Part shown: positions 43,664-51,708 of the stretch, in pieces
Layout of the letters: the number at the start of each line of letters is the position of its first letter
Position numbering within the stretch: the stretch's first letter is position 1
Source: an uncultured Acidimicrobiales bacterium
GTDB lineage: Bacteria > Actinomycetota > Acidimicrobiia > Acidimicrobiales > SZUA-35
Direction: 5' to 3'
DNA length: 64,000 nucleotides
NCBI GenBank assembly: GCA_938002965.1
Contig: CALKZY010000006.1
Span: 1 to 64,000 of the forward strand
Program-made: the position numbers and the translations under genes
The notes under the pieces: generated by a model
What the model was told of the DNA's origin: nothing
The model's database searches: none
The model's input: only the letters and a program-made list of their open reading frames with translations

Positions 43664-44101
43664 GTGGAAGTGCGAGAGCTGCAAGCAGGTGAAGGCGACC
43701 GGCTGGTGGAGCTCTACAACGCCGTTCTTTCCAGTCCTCCGACAGGTCTGGCCGATCCGCTTGGTGGGTCGCAGACCTTTTTGGCGGATCCCAGCTCATT
43801 CGTTCTCGGGGCCTATGTTAATGACGAACCGGTTGGGCTGGCATGGGGTTTGCAAATGCGCTCACCGACTGGACGTCTGACCTCCTACCTTCACCAACTC
43901 GAAGTACACGAACATTGGCGACGGCGGGGAATCGGCTTTGCTCTTGTTTCTGAAGCGATGACCCTGGGCCGCAGTCGAGGTTCAACAAAGTTCTGGTTGT
44001 CGACGGGGGCGCACAACGAGGCGGCGCAAGCGCTCTACGAGTCCATGGCTGGGGTCCGCAAGCCGTTGGGCGACGTCAACTATTGGTGGGATATCGACTA
44101 G
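43664..44101 (+). CDS. GNAT-family N-acetyltransferase
   Basis: Acetyl-CoA-dependent acetyltransferase of 145 aa. The core GNAT motif A is visible as LEVHEHWRRRGIGFALVSEAMTLGRSRG (R-x2-G-x-G/A loop), followed by KFWLSTGAHNEAAQALYESMAGVRK (motif B with ALYE). The start is GTG at 43664. It is divergent from the phosphatase gene. Substrate unknown. Confidence 0.9.
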   Translation: MEVRELQAGEGDRLVELYNAVLSSPPTGLADPLGGSQTFLADPSSFVLGAYVNDEPVGLAWGLQMRSPTGRLTSYLHQLEVHEHWRRRGIGFALVSEAMTLGRSRGSTKFWLSTGAHNEAAQALYESMAGVRKPLGDVNYWWDID

Positions 44102-44173
44102 CCGCAGTGGCCCGGCTGCCTGGGACAGAGAAGCTTCCAGATCGCAGCAGAGACCTTGTGTCACGATGTGTAT

Positions 44174-44434
44174 ATGACTCCACGTCTTACTCACTTCGCC
44201 ATCAACACCGACGACGTCGAAACAACCCAGGCGTTCTACGGCACGATCTTCGGTTGGCAGTTCCGGGACTACGGGCCGGCGGAATTCGTTCAAATCCTGG
44301 ATGAAGACGGCGAAACCCCGATGGGGGCGATACAGCAGCGGCGCCAGTTACTCGATGACGCTCCAACCATCGGCTTCGAGGACCCTGGCGGCAACCCGGC
44401 GCTAGCTATGGAGTATGATCCCGCAGCAGTGTGA
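44174..44434 (+). CDS. VOC-family (glyoxalase-like) protein, apparently internally deleted
   Basis: An 86-aa product beginning MTPRLTHFAINTDDVETTQAFYGTIFGWQFRDY, a clear vicinal-oxygen-chelate first module. Typical members are about 120 aa, with a second beta-alpha module between the strand here ending TIGFE and the closing block DPGGNPALAMEYD. Here those two blocks are directly joined, so about 30-35 residues are missing. Either an in-frame deletion inactivated the protein or it is an unusual short form. ATG at 44174 is chosen over GTG at 44156-like upstream codons because the family N terminus begins here. Confidence 0.7.
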   Translation: MTPRLTHFAINTDDVETTQAFYGTIFGWQFRDYGPAEFVQILDEDGETPMGAIQQRRQLLDDAPTIGFEDPGGNPALAMEYDPAAV

Positions 44435-44446
44435 GTTTGAGGAGCG

Positions 44447-45268
44447 TCACCTGGGCCGAAGCTTGGGGAAGAAGTGGCCGTCGATCCGGTCACCGTCGGT
44501 ATAGCCCTCGGCTTCGAACATCCGGCGTTCCTCCTTGGCCCAATCACCGCGGTAGTGGATCATCCCGTCTTCGGCCGTCATTCGCAGTGTGTAGCGCCGC
44601 ACCTTTTCTGTTGGTGTGATGGTTGACCGGCCGCCATGCAAGGTGCGCATATCGAAGTAGAGGCAGTCGCCGAGATCGAGATCGAATTGAACAAGATCGT
44701 AGAAATCTGGCTCGGCCTCGATATCGGGCGCAAGCTCGTAGCGTTCGCCGTTGATTTCAGTTGAGCCATCGCCACTCTGGTGGCCATCGGCGAAACGCGT
44801 CCTCAAAAACAGTTTGTTCCAGAGGTGCGAGCCCCTCACGAACGTAATGCCATTTTGCTTGGCTGCTGGCTCCAACGGCAGCCAAAGAACGCACATCGTG
44901 CCGGCGAAATCGAAGTAAGAGATGTCATGGTGAAACGGAGGACGCGAGGCCGAACCCGCTTCACGGACGAACCAGTTGTCCATCACCAGGTTGATTGACT
45001 TGGCGCCAAGAAGCTCCGCTGCCAGTGGAGCGCAGGGTGATTGGCGAACGAAACGCTCAAAGTCCGGGTTGCCACGCCAGGCCCAGAAGTCTTCGTAGTA
45101 GCCGGGGGCGTCGGGGTCCTCGGTGTGGCGAGTGAAATTGCCGCTCGGTTCGACAAAGGACTGATCGATGGCGTCCCGCAACATGTCGATCCACTCTGGA
45201 TCAAACTTCTGGCGAAGCTTTACCACCCCGTCTTGCCGAAAGGCTTCGATCTCGCTTTGCTCCACCAT
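44447..45268 (-). CDS. Phytanoyl-CoA dioxygenase family protein
   Basis: Fe(II)/2-oxoglutarate oxygenase of the PhyH family, 273 aa. The N-terminal helix FRQDGVVKLRQKFDPEWIDMLRDAID is typical, the iron ligands are H and D in PFHHDISYFDF (HxD) and the distal His in MRTLHGGRS, and the arginine for 2-oxoglutarate lies in RRYTLRM. ATG at 45268 is preferred; the frame continues to 45370 without conserved sequence. Marine actinobacteria carry many such genes of unknown substrate. It converges with the short VOC gene. Confidence 0.88.
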   Translation of the reverse strand: MVEQSEIEAFRQDGVVKLRQKFDPEWIDMLRDAIDQSFVEPSGNFTRHTEDPDAPGYYEDFWAWRGNPDFERFVRQSPCAPLAAELLGAKSINLVMDNWFVREAGSASRPPFHHDISYFDFAGTMCVLWLPLEPAAKQNGITFVRGSHLWNKLFLRTRFADGHQSGDGSTEINGERYELAPDIEAEPDFYDLVQFDLDLGDCLYFDMRTLHGGRSTITPTEKVRRYTLRMTAEDGMIHYRGDWAKEERRMFEAEGYTDGDRIDGHFFPKLRPR

Positions 45269-45449
45269 TGACGTCTCGACCAAACTGCTGCCTCCTTGGG
45301 TTGACTCCAGCAGACACGACCGAGCCGAGGCAAGTCGACCGTTCAGGCAATGTCCGGTCGCCATATCCATTCAACATCCCGCTGACGGTTGGAGCCTATG
45401 ATCTTACCAGTACAGACCGAAGGCGATAGCTAGCGCCAGCCTTTGTTCC

Positions 45450-46397
45450 CTACGGTGACCAAGCCAGGCCGGTCTTGTTTGCCGAGACCTCCCAGAGTCT
45501 GGCCGCAGCTTCCACATCTAGGGCGTGGTCGGCAAGTGCGCACTCACCAACAGGACCGGCGGTATCGGCTCGTTTGGTTGGCCCGTACAGCGTCGTCGAC
45601 TTGACGCCGGCTTCGGTGGCGCAGAGCACTTCAGGCCACGATCCTCTCTCGGCTGATTGGAAGAAGGGCTTTATCAAGCGGACGAGAACCTTGCTGAGAG
45701 CGCTCACATCACCCGAGATCAAATTGGTCCGCGAGGCACCTGGGTGGCACACCTGGACCACAACATCCTTGCCTGCGGCCACGACTCGCCGTTGGAGCTC
45801 GTAGCCAAACATCATCTGGGCCAACTTGGACTGGTTGTAGGCATCCCACGGGCTGTAGTCCTCATCGAAGTTGAGGTCGTCGAAGTGGATCTTCCTCTTG
45901 CCCATCTTGTAGGCGATACTGCCGACCATCACTATGCGGCCACCGGACGTTTCGATGCGATCGTAGAGCAGACCGCACAGCAGGAAATGACCCATATGGT
46001 TGACCCCGATTTGGCTCTCGAAGCCATCCACGGTGAGTTTCCGGGTGGGGGTCTGGGAGATGGCAGCGTTGCAGATCAGCGCGGCGACGCTGGGTACCTG
46101 CTCGAGGATCTCAGCGGCAGCTTCGCGCACCGACTCGAGGACAGCAAGGTCCATCCGGACAAACGAGACCGGGGCATCGACACTGAACTCTTTCTTGAGC
46201 TCTGCGATGGCGGTGGCAGACTTCTCGGCGCTTCGATTCAACATGACGACCTTGGCCCCCTTGGCCAGCAAGGCCCTAGTCGCCTCGAAGCCGACACCGG
46301 AGTTCGCTCCGGTGATCACGAATGTGTCGCCGGCGAGCGATCCGATTCGGTCGGGAGTCCAACCTTTGGCCCCGAACGGATTTCTGTTGTGGCTCAT
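45450..46397 (-). CDS. Short-chain dehydrogenase/reductase
   Basis: NAD(P)-dependent SDR of 315 aa, close in pattern to the retinol-dehydrogenase/protochlorophyllide-reductase-like subgroup. The cofactor motif is FVITGANSGVGFEATRALLAKGAKVVMLNR, the N-A-A-I block LICNAAISQ follows, and the catalytic Tyr/Lys are in YNQSKLAQMMF. The C terminus has the PGASRTNL block. ATG at 46397 with GAGAG upstream is used; the open frame runs to 46478. Confidence 0.9.
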   Translation of the reverse strand: MSHNRNPFGAKGWTPDRIGSLAGDTFVITGANSGVGFEATRALLAKGAKVVMLNRSAEKSATAIAELKKEFSVDAPVSFVRMDLAVLESVREAAAEILEQVPSVAALICNAAISQTPTRKLTVDGFESQIGVNHMGHFLLCGLLYDRIETSGGRIVMVGSIAYKMGKRKIHFDDLNFDEDYSPWDAYNQSKLAQMMFGYELQRRVVAAGKDVVVQVCHPGASRTNLISGDVSALSKVLVRLIKPFFQSAERGSWPEVLCATEAGVKSTTLYGPTKRADTAGPVGECALADHALDVEAAARLWEVSANKTGLAWSP

Positions 46398-46661
46398 CGG
46401 TTCCGTCTCTCCCACGAGGCGCATTAGCGACTTCTGTGATGGTTGCGTCGGTGGGGCGGATTCTCGTGCAGGCTCCACCCAGCATCGCCTAGTAGTGCTT
46501 GAGTGTATTCTGACGCCGGAGCCTACCGAGATTTGTGGTGCAGGCCGCCAACTAAGCGCAGCCGCGACGATCGTCTGCGCGAGCCCTCAAGCCTGACATC
46601 GACGTTTTCGAGCGCATGAGGCATCCGATAGCCAACCGGTTCAAGGGAGGGGTTCGCTCAA

Positions 46662-47324
46662 TCAGCGCCCGAAGGCCCAAGTGAGCATTGGAGGAAACTC
46701 CTCGTACCAGAACGCGTCGCCGTGTTCGCCATCTCGTTTCTCGATCACGACATCCACGCCCGCGTCGCTGAGTGCGCCCGCCCACAGGCTCGCGTTGTCG
46801 AGAAACCACTGTTCTTGCGTTCCACCCACCAGGTAGGTGCGTGGGGCCTCGCTCGACAAGCTGGCGTCCGCCGGTGTGAAGCCACCACCAGGCGAGGCGT
46901 AGAGGACGACCTGGTAGATCTCCAGGTGTCGCAGGCCCATGGCCAGCGCAAGCTCTCCACCCAATGAGGCTCCCCATACCGCCGTGCGTTCGACAGGCAA
47001 CTTAACATCCAGTTCCGTCGTCACCCACCGTCGCACGTCTCCAACGAAGAACCGTTCGAAGGCCTCGAAACCTTTGCCACCGAACCCTTCGACGTACTCG
47101 TGGAGGCGCTCGTCATCATTCTCAAGCCCGTGAACACCGACGACCATCGTCGACGGCCTTTCGGCTGAAGCCTCAAGTACTTGGGCAAGCCGCTCGGTGT
47201 GCCATCCGCCATCGGCAGCGTACACAGCTTCCTCCGGCGGCTGGGGCGGCACGTAGACGGTGACACTGCGACCACCGTCGAAGGGGAACGTCTCGGTGAG
47301 AAGCGAACCTCTGAGAGAAGACAT
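46662..47324 (-). CDS. Alpha/beta-hydrolase esterase (PF00756-like)
   Basis: Serine hydrolase of 220 aa resembling the Fes/esterase D family. The nucleophile elbow is GASLGGE (Ser in AVWGASLGGELALAM), the preceding strand is TMVVGVHGLENDDERLHEYV, and the C-terminal catalytic His lies in DGEHGDAFWYEEFPPML. There is no signal peptide, so it is probably cytosolic, with a short-chain or ferric-siderophore ester substrate possible. It is followed after about 260 bp by the SDR gene on the same strand. Confidence 0.85.
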   Translation of the reverse strand: MSSLRGSLLTETFPFDGGRSVTVYVPPQPPEEAVYAADGGWHTERLAQVLEASAERPSTMVVGVHGLENDDERLHEYVEGFGGKGFEAFERFFVGDVRRWVTTELDVKLPVERTAVWGASLGGELALAMGLRHLEIYQVVLYASPGGGFTPADASLSSEAPRTYLVGGTQEQWFLDNASLWAGALSDAGVDVVIEKRDGEHGDAFWYEEFPPMLTWAFGR

Positions 47325-47470
47325 GAAACATTCTCGCGTCTGGCGCTCTCATGACGCCCGATCGGCCAGTCGCTTGGATCCGGCGACGCCCAGATCTTCA
47401 ACGGCGGCCAGTTCGCCCCGGGCGGCGTGCGCCGGATGTGCCATCGATGTGCCATTCAGGCCGCTCAAGG

Positions 47471-47860
47471 TCAGCCGCAACTACTAAGTCGACGGAGTTT
47501 GGCAGCGACATCGTCTACTGCGACATCCGTCGCCGCCACGCCGATCACAAGCTCGTACACCTCATCGTTAGTCGCCGTGGCAACACTTGCTCCATTGAGC
47601 TCAAGGAACACAGCCGTGGCCAACCACCCGAGGCGCTTGTTGCCATCGACCAGGGCATGGTTGTTCACAATCGAATGCAGCAAGGCACCAGCCTTGGTCC
47701 AGATATCAGGGTAGGCATCGGAACCAAAGGCCGTGGTCCGAGGTCGAGCCGCCGCCGACCCAAGCAAACCAAGATCACGTACCGGTGGATTCTCACCAAG
47801 AACAACCTCGGCCAACATGAGCAGATCGTCGAGGTCGAGATACTCGACTCGCGCGCTCAC
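47471..47860 (-). CDS. doc: Doc-type toxin (Fic superfamily) of a toxin-antitoxin pair
   Basis: A 129-aa Fic-fold protein of the Doc subgroup, which phosphorylates EF-Tu rather than AMPylating proteins. The core motif HALVDGNKR (H68 to R76) corresponds to the Doc/Fic H-x-F-x-D-x-N-K-R loop, preceded by the typical TKAGALLHSIVNN helix. Its start overlaps the antitoxin stop by 4 nt, the standard antitoxin-toxin arrangement. The family signature loop is complete, so the toxin should be active if expressed. Confidence 0.92.
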   Translation of the reverse strand: MSARVEYLDLDDLLMLAEVVLGENPPVRDLGLLGSAAARPRTTAFGSDAYPDIWTKAGALLHSIVNNHALVDGNKRLGWLATAVFLELNGASVATATNDEVYELVIGVAATDVAVDDVAAKLRRLSSCG

Positions 47861-48063
47861 TCGCCGAGACGGCGAAGCGCATCAGCGTGACGATCGGTGA
47901 TCAGCACGGCCGCTTCCGAGACCCGGTCGCGGTGAGCAGACCTGGCCACAAACTCCCGAACCGCCCGCCGAGCGGCCTCCTGCATCGAGATCCCTTCAAG
48001 CTCGGCTCGCTTGCGAAGAGCGGCCTGTTCTTCGTCAGTCAGACGCAACGTCATTGCCATCAT
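47857..48063 (-). CDS. Ribbon-helix-helix-type antitoxin
   Basis: A 68-aa protein beginning MMAMTLRLTDEEQAALRKRAELEGISMQEAARRAVREFVAR, the ribbon-helix-helix (CopG/Arc-like) DNA-binding pattern, followed by a short C-terminal tail that would bind the toxin. It is translationally coupled to the doc gene and likely represses its own promoter through the inverted repeat just upstream. Doc is more often paired with Phd, so this is the RHH-Doc combination. Either of the first two methionines may be the start. Confidence 0.88.
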   Translation of the reverse strand: MMAMTLRLTDEEQAALRKRAELEGISMQEAARRAVREFVARSAHRDRVSEAAVLITDRHADALRRLGE

Positions 48064-48068
48064 CGAAT

Positions 48069-48085
48069 GGTATCACAATGACACC
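48069..48085. promoter_or_regulatory. Probable operator of the toxin-antitoxin operon
   Basis: GGTATCA-CAA-TGACACC, an inverted repeat with 7-bp arms and one mismatch, lies 6 bp upstream of the antitoxin ATG at 48063. This is where an autoregulating RHH antitoxin would bind. Confidence 0.45.
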
Positions 48086-48209
48086 ACCTGGATCACCGGT
48101 CCTACGCATTAACCGGCCAAGGTTCAGCAACACCTGAACGTGGCACCCAAGCGTACAACCAGCGATTTGTGGCCAACCCTTGTCAGCCTTGTCAGCAAAC
48201 CAACCAGAC

Positions 48210-48227
48210 GTCCGCCTGCAGGCGGAC
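48210..48227. terminator. Perfect 18-bp palindrome between the immunity gene and the TA operon
   Basis: GTCCGCCTGCAGGCGGAC is fully palindromic and would form a 7-bp stem with a TGCA loop. It lies downstream of the minus-strand immunity gene (ends 48256), so a terminator hairpin is the simplest reading. No T-tract follows, so a protein-binding site is the alternative. Confidence 0.4.
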
Positions 48228-48255
48228 GGGATTTGGGCAGATTGAGCGACTGTCG

Positions 48256-48648
48256 TCAGAGAGGCACCTGAGCTCGGATCTGCTCCTCCAAGTTGTCAAA
48301 GTCGACCTCAAACAGGGGATGTCCGCTGTCTCCCCACACGTGGACCGGCAAGTGATCAGGCAACTGCTCACGAATCCACCGACAAAGCGATGCGTAGTAG
48401 GCCGGGTCACTCACATAGTCCATATGAAGCGCAACCGGCTCAGGCATAAATGCCAACTCGTAGCTCCGAACAAGATCTGACCGCGTAAACTCGACACCCC
48501 AAAGCGAGCTAGACGCGTGGGCCGACAGTATCTCAAAACCAACACCTTCCAGCACGGCGCAAAGCGACTCAAGCGACGCCGTTGACTCAAGTTCTCTATA
48601 GACGTTGGCATCATCGGTCTTGTGCAGAATCAGAATCTTGTTACCCAT
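48256..48648 (-). CDS. Probable immunity protein for the adjacent toxin
   Basis: A 130-aa acidic cytosolic protein with no recognised family. It reads as a compact alpha/beta domain (MGNKILILHKTDDANVYREL, ELAFMPEPVALHMDYVSDPAYYASLCRWI, HVWGDSGHPLFEVDFDNLEEQIRAQ). Its ATG lies inside the last codons of the toxin gene (8-nt overlap), the usual place for the immunity gene of a polymorphic toxin. Function is inferred from position, size and acidity only. Confidence 0.65.
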   Translation of the reverse strand: MGNKILILHKTDDANVYRELESTASLESLCAVLEGVGFEILSAHASSSLWGVEFTRSDLVRSYELAFMPEPVALHMDYVSDPAYYASLCRWIREQLPDHLPVHVWGDSGHPLFEVDFDNLEEQIRAQVPL

Positions 48649-51463
48649 CCTCAGCCTCTATGACCACAACATCCCCAGGAACATCGAACCGAGCCAAAGC
48701 ATCGGCAAAGAACGGAACAGCTACTTCGTCGGAGACCCTTACCTGGAGCGACGCGATCGGAACGCATGGGTCCCTAATGATCTCACCGTACCTGAAGAAC
48801 TGGAAGTAGATCTCACCCTGAATAGCACCAGGAAGGTCGAGGCTGAAGAACGTGCTATCTGGATTGGCAACGAATTTCGCCTCCAGCGCTCGGTCGATAG
48901 GTATTTCTAATCCGTCGGCGTCGATGGCGAACCGAGCGGCGGTCGTGACACCGACGATGCGGTATTCGGTATTGCCTGCAACCTGTGTCTGATAGTTCCC
49001 ATCGTCTCCTGACAGAGAGTTGGGAATCGTCGTTAAACCTGCGTAGTACTCCTCGCGAGTGAGAGGGCACTCATCAGTCCTAGTCGAGATGTCAATCTTC
49101 GGCGGACGAGGAATGTCAAAGGGCGCGGGTCGGCCATCGTCGTCTTTCGGCAGCTCCACGAAGATCTCGCGGGAGAATGCAGTGCCAGGATCGAAGTCCA
49201 CGATTGTGCTCTCTTCTTCGAGCTGGTCAGCGACATAGTCGACGAGCAAGTACAGCAGAATCCCAATCACGAGCCCGACTAAGACGAAGAACAACACCTC
49301 GAGTACCACGACAACCAAGGCCAGGAGCGCGGCGGCCGGCGCCAGAGCCGGAACCACAGCCACAATCGAATTGAAGTTCGTAACGAACTGAGCGGCTAAA
49401 GCCGGATCAGTGCCAATGGCCGCTATTACTGCATCGGAGATCACTCGATCATCAGCGTCCAGAGACGGCTGCAGTCGTTCAACCGCTTCTTCCACTGAAC
49501 CCACCGGCCCACCAGTCGGCGTCGTTGTCGGCGGCGACGTAGTCGGAGAAGTAGTAGGCGACGTAGTCGGACTCGTCGTTGGGGGAATTGAGGTTGGGGG
49601 TGTGGGCGGCGGCAACGTCGTATTGGTCGTACTTGTCGTCGTGGTTGGAGGAGGAGGAGGAGGAGGAGGGAGCTCGCAGTTGAAGGTGCCGCCTTCGATC
49701 CGGGTCACCTCCAAGCCAATTCCAGGACGCACGGCAATACAGTCGCCGTCTTCGAAGAAGGTCCGGGCCTGAGCAAACAGACCGGTCAGCTGGGCGGCCG
49801 GAAGAGCCCTGAGGCCCGTTTCGCAGGCTGTCCGCACCAAGCCATCGAACGGCGAGCAAATGAGTTGCAGTGCGTCGTCCAGCACCGCAGCTTGGGCGAG
49901 AGCCTCCGTTTCGCCTCGATCCAGGCGGAAGGTGCAGATGAACACAAACGAACAATCCACAACCTCGGGGTCGGCGACCACCGGATAGGCGGCCCCGCTG
50001 TGATCAACATGCTGGACAATCGTGTTCCCGACCAACTCATATCGGGTCCGAACTTCGGCGCCATTGGCATCCAGCGCCCAAGGGGCCACAACACCAGCAA
50101 TCCCCATACCCGTATGATCGACGATCTCAATCGAGCCGTCGTCATGCTGAACCGCCACAGCACCAGCGGGAAGGGCCAAGTCGAACTCATAGGTTGACGG
50201 AGCCGACGGCCCATCGATCACCACGACGGCGCGAGCGCCGCCGCCACTTGTCAGTTGGGCCGCAAGTGCCACGTCCGAATCGCCGGTCGGATAGGCGACT
50301 GCGTCTCCGCTGGACGCCACCTCTCCCTGTCCGGTTCCTTCCGGCAGACGAAACCCGACACGAGTGCCACCGTCAAGCCCCAGAGTGATCCCTTCATCCG
50401 GCGTCGACGAAATCGACACCGACGACAGATCATCGCTAACGTCAGCACTTTGCAGACTTTGGTCGGCACCGGCGGGCCCACCTACCCCTAGTTCCTCCGT
50501 TGCTGAAATCGCCGCTTCGACCACTTCTGCAAGAGACTCGGCGGGTGCGGGTGATGCGAGTTGCGCCCCGTCACCCACCCCATCGGCCACCTCGGCCTGG
50601 CGCTGCGCGGTGGCACCTCCGGTGAGACGGTCGAGCACCACCTCCTGACGGGCCAATGACCAGAGTTCGTCCAAATCGAGGGTCTCGACCAGTTGACGGT
50701 CCACTCGGACATCAATTGTGGCCAGATCGTCAATACGGAACCCCTCAAACGTCGAAGCGTTCAACGGATCCCTGAGAGGATCGAATCGGAACAGTCGATT
50801 CCCATGAGTGTCACGGCCAATCAGCACCGGCTTGTTCACCAGACGAAGGTCCCAAAGCTGTGACCGATCGTCATGCTTAGCCTGGTCGGTGAGCTTCACA
50901 CGATACGAGAACGGATCCCAATACGGATCCTGGAAGAGGGTCAGGTACGCTTTCGTGCCAACGGTGTTGCTAATTGAGTACAGGCCATCAGCGCTGGACC
51001 GCTCGATCCGCCACAACTGAGTGTTAGGGTCGCCGCCATCCGGATCGACATCAGTTCTAATTTCGACCCGATCCCACTTGTGATAATCACCTTGAACTCG
51101 GGTTAGGAGACGACCATTCTCCTGATCGCGTATTCGGTAGACATCGTCGCCTAGGGGCTCGAAGCTCCACTTGAGGGCGTCGTCACCCCGGCGCTTCTTT
51201 CCAACAAACCCGGCGCCGACTTGCCCATCAGAGAACGCTTCCAGAAAGGGGCTCCCATAGTCATAGATCGTCGAACGAATACGGTAAGGCTCGGACTTGA
51301 GGATCGACAGATCGACAACACCATGGCCCGTAATGCTCAAGTCACCTCCAGCTGCTTCAGCCGATATCGGCAAACCCACCTGACTCGCTGCGATCATCAT
51401 CGCCGCAAGAACGGCAACCATCCACACACGAACCGGTCGGCCCAAACCACCAACAGCAACCAT
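48641..51463 (-). CDS. Large secreted polymorphic toxin with C-terminal endonuclease-like domain
   Basis: A 940-aa exported protein. It has a signal peptide (VWMVAVLAAMMIAASQV...SAEA), then a lectin-like region of about 220 residues with ricin-type W-x-I/F repeats (NTQLWRIERSS, RSQLWDLRLV). A beta-rich middle domain follows (VVVIDGPSAPSTYEFDLALPAGAV...PVVADPE), of the kind seen in actinobacterial secreted toxins. Then come a polyproline/TTSP linker and a hydrophobic segment (LVVVVLEVLFFVLVGLVIGILLYLLV). The last 150 aa (from about TDECPLTREEYYAG) contain RALEAKFV, an E-x-K core like restriction-endonuclease-fold toxins, and FFRYGEIIRDPCVPI. The overlapping downstream gene would be its immunity gene. 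Confidence 0.7.
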   Translation of the reverse strand: MVAVGGLGRPVRVWMVAVLAAMMIAASQVGLPISAEAAGGDLSITGHGVVDLSILKSEPYRIRSTIYDYGSPFLEAFSDGQVGAGFVGKKRRGDDALKWSFEPLGDDVYRIRDQENGRLLTRVQGDYHKWDRVEIRTDVDPDGGDPNTQLWRIERSSADGLYSISNTVGTKAYLTLFQDPYWDPFSYRVKLTDQAKHDDRSQLWDLRLVNKPVLIGRDTHGNRLFRFDPLRDPLNASTFEGFRIDDLATIDVRVDRQLVETLDLDELWSLARQEVVLDRLTGGATAQRQAEVADGVGDGAQLASPAPAESLAEVVEAAISATEELGVGGPAGADQSLQSADVSDDLSSVSISSTPDEGITLGLDGGTRVGFRLPEGTGQGEVASSGDAVAYPTGDSDVALAAQLTSGGGARAVVVIDGPSAPSTYEFDLALPAGAVAVQHDDGSIEIVDHTGMGIAGVVAPWALDANGAEVRTRYELVGNTIVQHVDHSGAAYPVVADPEVVDCSFVFICTFRLDRGETEALAQAAVLDDALQLICSPFDGLVRTACETGLRALPAAQLTGLFAQARTFFEDGDCIAVRPGIGLEVTRIEGGTFNCELPPPPPPPPTTTTSTTNTTLPPPTPPTSIPPTTSPTTSPTTSPTTSPPTTTPTGGPVGSVEEAVERLQPSLDADDRVISDAVIAAIGTDPALAAQFVTNFNSIVAVVPALAPAAALLALVVVVLEVLFFVLVGLVIGILLYLLVDYVADQLEEESTIVDFDPGTAFSREIFVELPKDDDGRPAPFDIPRPPKIDISTRTDECPLTREEYYAGLTTIPNSLSGDDGNYQTQVAGNTEYRIVGVTTAARFAIDADGLEIPIDRALEAKFVANPDSTFFSLDLPGAIQGEIYFQFFRYGEIIRDPCVPIASLQVRVSDEVAVPFFADALARFDVPGDVVVIEAEDG

Positions 51464-51708
51464 TGCAACACACTCCGCCTGTTACTGAACTCCTCACCAA
51501 CCAACCTGATCATTGACCGTCGCTAGAGTTCACATCTAGTCGGACGTAACTTAGTCGCGCAGGCTCGCTGTGTAAAGAAAAATGGGCTTGCCCAACCAGA
51601 AGTCGCTCGGTAATAACCGCGAGTAATCCTTCGGCGGAAGCCAAGAGTCAATGGCGGACACCAAAGGATGACGATTCAAGACGCCTTCGACAGCAGCGAC
51701 GCCGGGCG

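Noticed and set aside
47330-47460. Short minus-strand frames downstream of the Doc gene and upstream of the esterase
   Set aside because: A 31-codon frame (MAHPAHAARGELAAVEDL...) is too short and lacks a ribosome binding site to be called.
49500-49675. Repetitive tract inside the toxin gene as a possible CRISPR or satellite
   Set aside because: It encodes in-frame polyproline and TTSP repeats of a linker; spacing is codon-driven and there are no unique spacers.
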